60,552 nt of DNA, from the NCBI GenBank assembly GCA_013393415.1, contig JABXHI010000062.1:1-60552 (forward strand), written 5' to 3'. This DNA comes from Micrococcaceae bacterium (lineage in GTDB: Bacteria > Actinomycetota > Actinomycetes > Actinomycetales > Micrococcaceae). Numbering within the stretch: position 1 is the first letter of the stretch; every line of letters starts with the position of its first letter. The position numbers and the translations under genes are program-made. The notes below the pieces were generated by a model, which was not told where the DNA came from, made no database searches, and worked only from the letters and a program-made list of their open reading frames with translations. Positions 52,402 through 60,521 of the stretch are shown here, piece by piece.

Positions 52402-52998
52402 ATGAAAACGATCGTCCTTCTGCGTCATGGCGAAACGGCTTGGAATGCCCAGGGCCGGTATCAAGGCCAAACAGATATATTGCTCAATGACGCTGGCCGG
52501 CGTCAGGCGAAGAAAGCTGCACTACGCTGGCGTCACACTGAATTCGATGCAGCCATTGTGTCACCATTGGCTCGCGCCAACGAAACCGGACGCATCATGC
52601 TCGGCGCCCGGCAGCTGGATTTAGGCACCGTTGATGGTGTCAAAGAAACCAACGGTGGGCAGTGGGAAGGTCTGTTGTTTACCGAAATTGCAGAGCGGTG
52701 GCCAGAAGAACACGCAGCCTTTCGTCTCCCCGAACTCGATTCCGGTCCGGTTGGGGGAGAGACCCCGCGTCAGTCCGGTACTCGGACCGCCAGCGCCGTG
52801 CTGCAAGCACTGGACAAGGCCAATGTTTTACTCGTGATTTCACATGGAAACACGCTGCGAGCTGCAGCGCACCTGCTCACCGGACACAAGGACGACGAGT
52901 ACGCGAGCGTACCTCGTTTGGAGAATTGTCGGGCACACGTATTGCAATCAAATACAGGCGAATTCCGGACTTTTACCCTGACGCAAACCAGTGTTTAA
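52402..52998 (+). CDS. Histidine phosphatase (phosphoglycerate mutase-like)
   Basis: 198 residues. The R-H-G-E-T motif with phospho-His9 opens the protein; the second catalytic His is in V-I-S-H-G-N-T. The position after rsfS matches M. tuberculosis gpgP (Rv2419c), a glucosyl-3-phosphoglycerate phosphatase, so that function is possible but not shown. Start uncertain; ATG at 52402 has no clear Shine-Dalgarno. Confidence 0.88.
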   Translation: MKTIVLLRHGETAWNAQGRYQGQTDILLNDAGRRQAKKAALRWRHTEFDAAIVSPLARANETGRIMLGARQLDLGTVDGVKETNGGQWEGLLFTEIAERWPEEHAAFRLPELDSGPVGGETPRQSGTRTASAVLQALDKANVLLVISHGNTLRAAAHLLTGHKDDEYASVPRLENCRAHVLQSNTGEFRTFTLTQTSV

Positions 52999-53026
52999 CA
53001 TCACTGCGTATTCGCGACATCTCAAA

Positions 53027-53055
53027 TTTGTTTTCAACGAAAAGCTATGTATACT
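53027..53055 (+). promoter_or_regulatory. Promoter of tRNA-Ala
   Basis: TTTGTT (53027-53032), 17-nt spacer, TATACT (53050-53055). The -10 is good and the -35 modest; the start site would be about 30 nt before the tRNA. Confidence 0.5.
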
Positions 53056-53092
53056 GGTGGATGTTGTCCGAACGGATAACCAAATTTAATAA

Positions 53093-53165
53093 GGGGCTAT
53101 GGCGCAGTTGGTAGCGCGCTTCCGTGGCACGGAAGAGGTCAGGGGTTCGAATCCCCTTAGCTCCA
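53093..53165 (+). tRNA. tRNA-Ala (anticodon GGC)
   Basis: 73-nt cloverleaf: GGGGCTA pairs with TAGCTCC, the D-arm includes GGCGCAGTTGGTAGCGC, the anticodon loop GTGGCAC carries GGC, and the T-arm includes GGTTCGAATCC. Decodes GCC. Confidence 0.95.
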
Positions 53166-53347
53166 CAGTATTTGCAGGGATCTGGATAGTATTTCTCCAG
53201 GATTTGGAAAATCTCTTCCATCGGCTAGTTGCTTGAGTCCACAGCCTTATACAAGTAACACGGTTCCTAGCGCATCACTAGCGTACTCTTGAAGCTCTTA
53301 CTCGCTGAAGGGGCGGCGCACTAGGTCTCGCCGAAGCGATTGATCAG
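53166..53347. other. Intergenic region without a recognised gene
   Basis: About 180 bp between tRNA-Ala and the promoter of the small lipoprotein gene. No convincing reading frame or hairpin was seen. Confidence 0.45.
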
Positions 53348-53376
53348 TTGTATGCTTGGCGTCAGCATCATATATG
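53348..53376 (+). promoter_or_regulatory. Promoter of the small lipoprotein gene
   Basis: TTGTAT, 17-nt spacer, TATATG. Thirteen nt separate the -10 box from the ATG, with AAGGA between. Confidence 0.4.
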
Positions 53377-53388
53377 AGAAGGACAACC

Positions 53389-53529
53389 ATGCAGAAACGA
53401 CTCATGAAACTCGCAGCAGCGGCAGGCATTTCACTCTGGGCAATGACAGCCTGCGGCTTAGAACAGACGGGCCCACATGCTGGTCCGGTGCACCTTGAGC
53501 AACAGCAGGAAACCGTCGCGGTCTACTAA
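53389..53529 (+). CDS. Predicted 46-residue lipoprotein
   Basis: 46 residues: M-Q-K-R-L-M-K-L then a hydrophobic A-A-A-A-G-I-S-L-W-A core and M-T-A-C, a usable lipobox, with the mature lipid-anchored peptide only 24 residues long (C-G-L-E-Q-T-G-P...Y). AAGGA lies 6 nt before the ATG. The mature part is polar with His and Gln. No homologue is recognised; it may be a small surface peptide, or a non-coding stretch. Moderate confidence because of its size. Confidence 0.5.
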   Translation: MQKRLMKLAAAAGISLWAMTACGLEQTGPHAGPVHLEQQQETVAVY

Positions 53530-53668
53530 GCGATACGCCCCGTTCACTCTTTTCATTTAGCGGGCCCCTGGACGTGTCAGAGAACACACAGTAGCGTTAT
53601 GAAAGCAGTGAGTTACCTTCGGTGTCACTCGAGGCCGGAGGTGGCAAGTTCTCGACGAAAGGTTTGCC

Positions 53669-54244
53669 ATGCCTTCCGATACTTCCGCTTCAACAGAACA
53701 TGATGTCATCGACATTCTCACCGCCGACCATCAGGCCATGCTCGACTTATTAGATGTCATCAAGCAGGCAACGAATACACAAACACGTCGTGAGACTGCA
53801 GATGCTGTGATCGCTGAAGTGATGCGTCATTCCGTTGCTGAAGAAATGTTTGTTTATCCGGCAATGGAAACACATGTACCAAATGGCAGTGAAGAAGTCG
53901 AGCACGATAAAGAAGAGCATGCCGAGCTAGTCGATGTCATGAAACGTCTCGAAGACGTCAATGCAGAGGATCAATCGTTCATGGAACTCGTGCATGAACT
54001 AGAATCTCAGCTGCGGCACCACATTAGTGATGAAGAAGATGAACAATTCCCGAAACTTCGAGAACACATCCCGGCTGAACAACGTCGAGCGATAGGCGAA
54101 AAAGTTGAGCAAGCTAAGCGTGTAGCGCCCATACGCCCACATCCGAATATTCCGCAGTCAGAACTCTTCCATAAAACTGTTGGGCCAGGTCTCGGGATGG
54201 TCGACCGTTTGAGAGACAAACTCACTGGTCGAAACAGCGAGTAA
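53669..54244 (+). CDS. Hemerythrin-domain protein
   Basis: 191 residues. A four-helix HHE domain (about 10-130): H21 in T-A-D-H-Q-A-M, M-R-H-S-V-A-E-E-M-F, E-H-D-K-E-E-H and R-H-H-I-S-D-E-E provide the di-iron ligands. Such proteins sense or bind O2 or NO, or carry iron. The C-terminal 50 residues are a less conserved, basic tail. AAAGG precedes the ATG by 8 nt. Possibly cotranscribed with the next gene 35 nt later. Confidence 0.9.
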   Translation: MPSDTSASTEHDVIDILTADHQAMLDLLDVIKQATNTQTRRETADAVIAEVMRHSVAEEMFVYPAMETHVPNGSEEVEHDKEEHAELVDVMKRLEDVNAEDQSFMELVHELESQLRHHISDEEDEQFPKLREHIPAEQRRAIGEKVEQAKRVAPIRPHPNIPQSELFHKTVGPGLGMVDRLRDKLTGRNSE

Positions 54245-54279
54245 GCCACCGCGCGTACTTCAACAAGGATAAACTGCGT

Positions 54280-54675
54280 ATGACTGCCGATGCTGAACAA
54301 TTGTCCGTTGTCGATATCCCGGAGAATTGCGGCAATGCGCCACGAAAAATTGTCATCCGAGACTTTCTCATCGCGCTCTACAGCCGAGCCGCCGACGCGG
54401 TCATCGCCACACTTCAAGACGATATCCAGTGGCAACTCGTCGGATCTCGCACGTTGTCTACGGCAGCAGACGTTCGCCAGTGGCTGGGTGCAGAAGAACC
54501 GGTCAATGAATTAAAGCTCCATACGATCATCACACACGGAACGGACTGTGGAGCAGATGGGACAATCAGGCATCCGGATGGGTCGCAATCGCATTTTAAC
54601 CACGTCATCGTATTTGCTGGGCACGGCAAAAATGCGAAGATCAAAGAGATCCGAAGTTATATCATTGATGCCTAG
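54280..54675 (+). CDS. NTF2/SnoaL-like protein
   Basis: 131 residues. Cone-shaped alpha-beta barrel features of the NTF2 superfamily are suggested by an N-terminal helix (R-D-F-L-I-A-L-Y-S-R-A-A-D-A-V), Q-W-Q-L-V-G and a C-terminal beta stretch (F-N-H-V-I-V-F-A-G). The fold is used for ketosteroid-isomerase-like enzymes and small-molecule binding; function here is unknown. AAGGA precedes the ATG. Confidence 0.65.
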   Translation: MTADAEQLSVVDIPENCGNAPRKIVIRDFLIALYSRAADAVIATLQDDIQWQLVGSRTLSTAADVRQWLGAEEPVNELKLHTIITHGTDCGADGTIRHPDGSQSHFNHVIVFAGHGKNAKIKEIRSYIIDA

Positions 54676-54681
54676 CATCGA

Positions 54682-54707
54682 GCGCCTGACGCCATGTGTT
54701 CAGGCGT
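54682..54707 (+). terminator. Weak hairpin after the NTF2-like gene
   Basis: An 8-bp stem (54682-54689 with 54700-54707, one G-T pair) with a 10-nt loop and no T-run. Confidence 0.3.
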
Positions 54708-54746
54708 TACGATAGATAGCCACAGAGCGTTCAGGACGACCTGGAC

Positions 54747-55940
54747 GTGATCAATCAGAGCTGGGACGGCCCACAGAAGAGGCCAACTCCCATGCCATTG
54801 ATCCGAAATGTTCTGACGCCCAGAGTGGCGGGACACCTGCTGCTTGGCTGGGTCGGATGGATCGCGCTGCAGAGCACCAGCGCCATCTTGCCGGACCCGT
54901 TGGCCGCACCGATGCTGTTCGGCATCTTGGCTGCAATCATCGCTGTCATCGTAGTGTGTGCGTTTGGTGTCGTGACCCAAGCAGAACGATTAGCTCACCG
55001 GTTGGGTGATCCCTACGGCACATTGGTGTTGACCCTTTCGATTGTCGTCATCGAAGTGGTCCTCATTTCGGCAGTGATGCTGGGGCCAGGAGACCACCAG
55101 ACGATCGCTCGAGATTCGGTCATGGCCGTTGCGATGATCATTCTGAATCTCGTCGTTGGAGTTGCACTCATCATTGGCGGTACCAGGCACGTGCGTCTAC
55201 AACTGAATCGAACGGGTGCTTCCTCATACCTAGCCGTCTTAGTGGTCATGTTATGCGTCGCGTTCGGCCTACCTCATGTCATTGGTGATGAACGGGTATA
55301 CAGTTCAACACAGGCCCTATTGGTCGCGGCATGCACCCTCGTGATGTACGGGTTCTTTCTTTACCGTCAAATGGGCGCACAGCGCGGAGACTTTCAAGAA
55401 GTAACCAGTGGCCACCCTTCAACCCGGACCGTGACTCCAGACACTCAGCAGTCGCTCACCAGCATCACCCAGGTGCTGGCAGAACATCGAAGCGAAATAC
55501 TGGCCCGAGCCATCGTGCTGGTACTGACAGTCATCCCGATCGTGTTGCTGTCACACGACATGGCGGCGTTATTAGATGAGGGTCTTGGCAGGCTCGGGGC
55601 ACCGACGTCACTGTCTGGCCTACTCATTGCGGCAATTGTGTTCTTGCCCGAAACGATCACTGTAATCCGCGCGGCAGCCTCGGGTGAAATACAGCGCATG
55701 AGCAACCTGTGTCACGGGGCGTTGGTCTCGACGGTAGGACTCACTATTCCCACTGTTTTGACGATTGGCCTGTTCACTGGTCAGCCCGTCGTGCTGGCAG
55801 AAACTCCTGGAAACCTCATGTTATTAGCCGTCACACTGCTCACCTCAATGGCTTCGATGCTCGGAAAATTCGTCACCCCGCTGCATGGTGCAGCGCATCT
55901 TATGATCTTCATGCTCTACCTGCTCGTGGTCTTCGCCTAA
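54747..55940 (+). CDS. Ca2+/H+ (cation/proton) antiporter, ChaA-like
   Basis: 397 residues with about 11 hydrophobic segments. Two related halves carry the CaCA-family motifs: G-D-P-Y-G-T-L-V-L-T-L-S-I-V-V-I-E-V and F-L-P-E-T-I-T-V-I-R-A-A, in which the Glu residues are essential for exchange. Overall layout matches E. coli ChaA. It should exchange Ca2+, Na+ or K+ for protons across the membrane. GTG start at 54747; ATG 54792 is a possible alternative. Confidence 0.88.
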   Translation: MINQSWDGPQKRPTPMPLIRNVLTPRVAGHLLLGWVGWIALQSTSAILPDPLAAPMLFGILAAIIAVIVVCAFGVVTQAERLAHRLGDPYGTLVLTLSIVVIEVVLISAVMLGPGDHQTIARDSVMAVAMIILNLVVGVALIIGGTRHVRLQLNRTGASSYLAVLVVMLCVAFGLPHVIGDERVYSSTQALLVAACTLVMYGFFLYRQMGAQRGDFQEVTSGHPSTRTVTPDTQQSLTSITQVLAEHRSEILARAIVLVLTVIPIVLLSHDMAALLDEGLGRLGAPTSLSGLLIAAIVFLPETITVIRAAASGEIQRMSNLCHGALVSTVGLTIPTVLTIGLFTGQPVVLAETPGNLMLLAVTLLTSMASMLGKFVTPLHGAAHLMIFMLYLLVVFA

Positions 55941-56015
55941 TGAATGAATGCTTATCAGACCTGATAACATCCGGACTGGTATAGAAAATGTTTCCCTGAC
56001 CTGACTTTAGATAAC

Positions 56016-57107
56016 GTGAGGATCCCCAGCTTGTCTCGCTTGCTCTTTGAACCCATTACTCTTCGTGGTGTTACCGCACGGAATAGAGCGTGGGTTCCTC
56101 CGATGTGTCAATATAGCGCTGAGAACAATGATGGCGTGGCAACAGATTGGCATATGGTGCACCTGGGCGGACTTGCCCGTGGGGGAGCAGGTGCGATCAT
56201 CGTGGAGGCCACCGCGGTGACCCCTCAGGGCCGCATCTCAGCGCAGGACTTGGGCCTGTGGAATGATGAACAGCGCGATGCCCTGGCACCCATTGTGCGG
56301 TTCATGCACTCCCAGGGTGCTGTCGCTGGTATACAGCTTGCCCACGCGGGACGAAAAGCCAGCACGTATCGTCCTTTTGACTATGAACACTCTGGCAGTG
56401 TGCCGCTGGCCGATGGCGGGTGGGACACCGTGGCACCTTCCGCCGTGGAATTTCCCGGACTCGCGACGCCACAGGCGCTGGATCGAACTGGTATTGATCA
56501 CATCGTTGCGGCATTTGTGGCATCTGCGCGACGCGCCATCGAAGCGGGTTTCGATGTCCTCGAGATCCACGGAGCCCATGGCTACTTACTCCACGAATTC
56601 CTGTCACCGCTGAGCAATGAACGAAGCGATGCCTATGGTGGCTCCTTAGCGAATCGTGCTCGTCTCCTTCTGGACGTAGTCGACGCCATACGGGCCGAAA
56701 TCGACCAGGGCGTGCCACTGTTGGTCCGTCTTTCAGCTGTCGACTGGGTGGAAGGCGGCCTAACGATCGACGATACGGTGCAGGTTGTGGAGTGGTTGCG
56801 AGATCATGGTGTGGATATGATCGATGTGTCCAGCGGTTCGAATATGCCTGCTGAGATCCCAACCGGCCCGGGTTATCAGGTTCGTTTTGCCGAAACGATT
56901 CGCCGTCGCACCGGCGTTCCCACGGCTGCAGTCGGACTCATCACTGAACCATTCCAAGCCGAACACATTCTGGTAACCGAACAAGCCGATGCCGTATTAC
57001 TCGGACGAGAATCATTACGCAATCCCGACTTCCCAATTCATGCCGCGCAAACGCTACGGCATAAGAATCCCCCAACCCCGGCCCAGTATCATCGCGCCTA
57101 TCGCTAA
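56016..57107 (+). CDS. Old Yellow Enzyme-family NADH:flavin oxidoreductase (YqjM-like)
   Basis: 363 residues. TIM-barrel FMN enzyme reducing electron-poor C=C bonds. M-C-Q-Y-S near residue 30 carries the FMN-near Cys typical of the YqjM class; H-G-A-H-G-Y-L-L-H-E-F-L-S-P contains the substrate-binding histidines, and the C-terminal A-D-A-V-L-L-G-R-E phosphate loop binds FMN. GTG at 56016 has no Shine-Dalgarno; TTG at 56031 has GAGG 8-10 nt upstream and may be the true start. Confidence 0.93.
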   Translation: MRIPSLSRLLFEPITLRGVTARNRAWVPPMCQYSAENNDGVATDWHMVHLGGLARGGAGAIIVEATAVTPQGRISAQDLGLWNDEQRDALAPIVRFMHSQGAVAGIQLAHAGRKASTYRPFDYEHSGSVPLADGGWDTVAPSAVEFPGLATPQALDRTGIDHIVAAFVASARRAIEAGFDVLEIHGAHGYLLHEFLSPLSNERSDAYGGSLANRARLLLDVVDAIRAEIDQGVPLLVRLSAVDWVEGGLTIDDTVQVVEWLRDHGVDMIDVSSGSNMPAEIPTGPGYQVRFAETIRRRTGVPTAAVGLITEPFQAEHILVTEQADAVLLGRESLRNPDFPIHAAQTLRHKNPPTPAQYHRAYR

Positions 57108-57167
57108 TCGGGCTGATCGGTATCGTCTGAATTTGATAGATTGAATCTACCGTTCTACGAATCGGGG

Positions 57168-57734
57168 ATGTTAGTGGGAAAATTACTGTATTCTATGATC
57201 ATCTCGCTCGACGGGTATGTGGCCGATGCCAACGGCAATTTTGATTGGGAACAACCAACCGAAGATGCTCTGACCGTCATTAATGACGAGATGTCCAACG
57301 TTGGCACATTTCTTTATGGTCGACGCATGTACGAGATGATGGCTGTTTGGGAAACTGATCCTGAGGTGGCAGCACAGTCACCTGAATCCGCTCGGTTTGC
57401 TGAAACGTGGTGCGCTACCGACAAGATCGTCTATTCTCGACAATTGGAATCGACGCACACAGCTCGCACTGAACTCGTCCGCGAATTCGATCCCGCGGAA
57501 GTGACAGCATTAAAAGATACTCGGGAACATGATCTTACGGTCGATGGGTCCACGCTTGCCGCCGAAGCATTTCGTCACGATCTTATCGACCAGATCATGG
57601 TCTTAGTGTGTCCTGTCACTGTAGGCTTCGGTTTAGCTTTCTGGCCGAAGCAGCGCTTGAACCTTGAACTGCGGCAGATGCGCAGCTTTCGCGGCGGTGT
57701 GGTTTACCTGAGCTACGATCTTCTCAGACACTGA
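57168..57734 (+). CDS. RibD C-terminal/dihydrofolate-reductase-like protein
   Basis: 188 residues. The DHFR-like reductase fold is seen in L-Y-S-M-I-I-S-L-D-G-Y-V-A-D, F-L-Y-G-R-R-M-Y-E-M-M and later V-D-G-S-T-L-A-A-E-A-F. Related to YwjB/YyaP proteins of uncertain substrate; nothing in the context identifies it. Start uncertain among ATG 57168, GTG 57174 and an upstream TTG. Convergent with the next gene, overlapping it by 11 nt. Confidence 0.8.
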   Translation: MLVGKLLYSMIISLDGYVADANGNFDWEQPTEDALTVINDEMSNVGTFLYGRRMYEMMAVWETDPEVAAQSPESARFAETWCATDKIVYSRQLESTHTARTELVREFDPAEVTALKDTREHDLTVDGSTLAAEAFRHDLIDQIMVLVCPVTVGFGLAFWPKQRLNLELRQMRSFRGGVVYLSYDLLRH

Positions 57735-59097
57735 CCGCTTCGCCGGCAGAAGAGATCGTGGGGAATAAGAATTCGTATCCCATCGTATCAATCACAATTG
57801 AGCGAGCCCGGGTGCTCCCCATCAGGAGTCCAGGTTCCATACCAATGCTGTTCATACCGGTACGCAGCAGGGCGGCGGGCACCGGGATGCTGCGCGGTCC
57901 TTGTCCGGGGACGAGCGCGTGAATGACTTCGGACAGTCGCGTCTGTTGTGGAGCCACTGCCACCACTTTTGTCGGCCCATTGTGCATAGCTAACAGATGT
58001 TGGACCAAACCGACCCAGTCATCCTCGTGAATCCAGGGTAGGAAGCCATCAACGCTAGGCCGGGTTGTGGACCGCGCCATGGCTGTCAATCCTTTGGTGA
58101 TTTCTGTCTGTTGACCGAGCACGATACCAGTACGTACGAACACGGCATTATCTGGAGCAGCGGCCTCCCATTCAGTTACCAGACGGCCCATACCATCTGG
58201 GCCATCCGTGTCCGCCATCGGCGAGGTAGCCTCGGTGAACTCTGTCGTGGATTCCGAGCCCCACAGGGGCACTGCACTACCTTGAATCCACCGGTGAACC
58301 ACTGCGCCTTCTTCCTGAGCGGCAGTTACTGCGGCGCGTAAAGTCTCGGTGGGCACAATGCGTGATGCTCTTTGGAGGCGCAGTTCTTCTGGCGTGAAGC
58401 GAGGCCCGAGACGTTTACCAGCCAGGTTGACGATGTTGACGCCGGCGGGATCCATCAGGAGTTCATGTAGTGGTCCAAGATCGTCTTGGCCCCAGCGAGC
58501 TTGAGGATAGGTGGCCCCTGATGTGGGTTGGCGCGTCAGTACGGTTGCACGTTGTCCAGCGGCGATCATGCGGGTGGCTAATCGTTGACCGAGGTAGCCC
58601 GAGCCGCCGGCGATAATCGTGAGCGGTTGGGCGACGTCCGGTCCGGTTGAAGCCATGTGAACCATGCGCGCACCGACGGCACCCACATCACCCGCCAAGG
58701 GAGCAGCCAGGGCGGCGCCCAGGGGAGCGGCAAGAGGGCCAACCACTTCGGTGTGACGGGTCAGCTCGGTACCGCCATCAACGGTGGCACGAAGTTGCCA
58801 GCGTTGTTGGGTAAAGCCCCCGGGCTGAGTCTGGCGCCAAGCGATTTCTCGCCGTGCAGCAACGGTCGTGATGGTTGCCGGCGGAGCGGTTGCGGCGTGC
58901 ACGAAACCACGAACCAGTGCTTTCGGTACGACCTTGACCCTGTCTGCGACCTGCAGTCGATTCCCGGTCATGTGGACCGGGGAGAACTGCTGGAGCTGGT
59001 CATCGAATTGCAGCCACGCTCCAGGATCAGTCAGGATATCCCATACCTGGTCAGGCTGTAGTGCCACGTATATCGTTTGTCGACGAGAAAAACCCAT
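57724..59097 (-). CDS. SRPBCC domain fused to TIGR01777-type epimerase
   Basis: 457 residues. N-terminal SRPBCC ligand-binding domain (about 1-150) followed by an extended SDR epimerase (about 155-450): G-G-S-G-Y-L-G-Q is the nucleotide-binding loop, N-L-A-G near 225, and a DUF1731-type C-terminus. Similar to the SulA/YfcH family; substrate unknown. ATG start 6 nt after TACGAT, leaderless. Convergent overlap with the RibD-like gene. Confidence 0.85.
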   Translation of the reverse strand: MGFSRRQTIYVALQPDQVWDILTDPGAWLQFDDQLQQFSPVHMTGNRLQVADRVKVVPKALVRGFVHAATAPPATITTVAARREIAWRQTQPGGFTQQRWQLRATVDGGTELTRHTEVVGPLAAPLGAALAAPLAGDVGAVGARMVHMASTGPDVAQPLTIIAGGSGYLGQRLATRMIAAGQRATVLTRQPTSGATYPQARWGQDDLGPLHELLMDPAGVNIVNLAGKRLGPRFTPEELRLQRASRIVPTETLRAAVTAAQEEGAVVHRWIQGSAVPLWGSESTTEFTEATSPMADTDGPDGMGRLVTEWEAAAPDNAVFVRTGIVLGQQTEITKGLTAMARSTTRPSVDGFLPWIHEDDWVGLVQHLLAMHNGPTKVVAVAPQQTRLSEVIHALVPGQGPRSIPVPAALLRTGMNSIGMEPGLLMGSTRARSIVIDTMGYEFLFPTISSAGEAVSV

Positions 59098-59103
59098 GGT
59101 TCC

Positions 59104-59109
59104 ATCGTA
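59104..59109 (-). promoter_or_regulatory. -10 box of the SRPBCC-epimerase gene (leaderless)
   Basis: TACGAT on the minus strand, 6 nt before the ATG at 59097. Confidence 0.55.
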
Positions 59110-59138
59110 CGCCGCTGCAACGTCAGATCTGTCTGAAA

Positions 59139-60521
59139 CTATTTTCCGGCTACTGTTGCTTTCATACGCGTGAATTCCTCATCAATTTCTGGCTGAGGCT
59201 TCTTGGTCAGCAATGAGACCGCTACGGCAACCACGAGGTTAGCAAGAACCCCGGGGACGATTTCGTAGAGGTTGAGGGCTTCTTTGATCGCAGGAACGCT
59301 GCCCCAAATATAGGTCACCGCGGCACCGGCAACCATCCCAGCAAGCGCGCCCATGGCAGTAATGCGTCGCCAGTAGAGGGCCAGTAGAACCATCGGACCG
59401 AATGCGGCGCCAAAGCCAGCCCAGGCGAAACCAACGAGATCTAAAACGGTTGCTTCCGGGTCGCGGGCGATGAGGACGGCGATGATGGTGACCAGGACGA
59501 CGGACCCGCGCCCCAACCAGAGCTGAGTGCGTTCATTCGGGTTCCGTTTGAACAGACCGTAGACGTCTTCAACCAAAGCGGAGGACGACACGATGAGTTG
59601 GGACGACATTGTCGACATGATCGCTGCCAAGACCGCAGCCAGTACCAAACCGGCTATGAACGGGTGAAACAGAATTTGTGACAGGGCAAGGAACACGGTT
59701 TCGGAGTTTTCGAGTGGTTGGCCTTCGCGTTGGAACCAGGCCACCCCGATCAGACCGGTCAGCACGGCGCCGGTCATAGAGATGGCAACCCAGCCGGTGC
59801 CGATGCGACGAGCCGTCTTGATTTCTCGGGGGTCACGGATCGCGAAGTGACGTGCCAGGATGTGTGGCTGGCCGAAATAGCCCAGGCCCCATGCGAGACC
59901 GGAAATAATCACGAGCGCGGAGGTCATGCTGAATTCACCGCCGGTGAAGGACAGGTGGCTCAGGCCCTCTTGGAGATCAGATTCGCTGATAAGACTGACC
60001 ACTTCACCAGGACCCCCAAGTTGGACCGTAGCGATAATCGGTACGGCAACCAGAGCAGCCAACATAAGCAAGCCCTGGGCAACGTCGGTGAGTGATACAC
60101 CGAGGAAACCACCGAAGGCAGTATAGAGCAGCGTGACAGCGGCGACCACGAGGAGGCCGGTCATGTAGGGCCAACCGAACGCGGATTCAAAGAACGCCCC
60201 GGATGCGACCATCATCGAGGCAACATAGAAAATGAAGAACAGTAAAATAATGACGGCTGACACGGAGCGCAGCAAACGGGTGCGATCCCGGAAACGTTGT
60301 TCAAAGAACGCCGGCATAGTGATCGCATCGGACGTGATCTCCGAATAGACCCGCAGACGCGGTGCCACAATTTTCCAGTTGAACCAGGTGCCTATCGTGA
60401 GACCAATTGCAATCCAGGCTTCAAGTAAGAGATTGCGCGGATAGGGACCGGAAATTGGTGATTGGTTCGGGCGTGTCGCACAGGACAGGCATGGGGAGCT
60501 CGCGTTTCGATGGAAGTGCAA
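59139..60521 (-). CDS. putP: Sodium:proline symporter (PutP family), N-terminus missing or altered
   Basis: Residues from about position 34 onward match PutP closely: W-I-A-I-G-L-T-I-G, L-G-Y-F-G-Q-P-H-I-L-A-R with the proline/Na+ site region, and A-W-A-G-F-G-A-A-F-G-P. About 12 hydrophobic segments remain; the two N-terminal PutP helices (about 70 residues in E. coli, up to S-E-S-W-I-A) are absent. Upstream of 60422 the frame stays open to the window edge but reads as unrelated, polar sequence, and neither other frame on that strand resembles PutP. It may be an internally broken pseudogene, a gene with a replaced N-terminus, or an edge artefact. Confidence 0.75.
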   Translation of the reverse strand: MHFHRNASSPCLSCATRPNQSPISGPYPRNLLLEAWIAIGLTIGTWFNWKIVAPRLRVYSEITSDAITMPAFFEQRFRDRTRLLRSVSAVIILLFFIFYVASMMVASGAFFESAFGWPYMTGLLVVAAVTLLYTAFGGFLGVSLTDVAQGLLMLAALVAVPIIATVQLGGPGEVVSLISESDLQEGLSHLSFTGGEFSMTSALVIISGLAWGLGYFGQPHILARHFAIRDPREIKTARRIGTGWVAISMTGAVLTGLIGVAWFQREGQPLENSETVFLALSQILFHPFIAGLVLAAVLAAIMSTMSSQLIVSSSALVEDVYGLFKRNPNERTQLWLGRGSVVLVTIIAVLIARDPEATVLDLVGFAWAGFGAAFGPMVLLALYWRRITAMGALAGMVAGAAVTYIWGSVPAIKEALNLYEIVPGVLANLVVAVAVSLLTKKPQPEIDEEFTRMKATVAGK

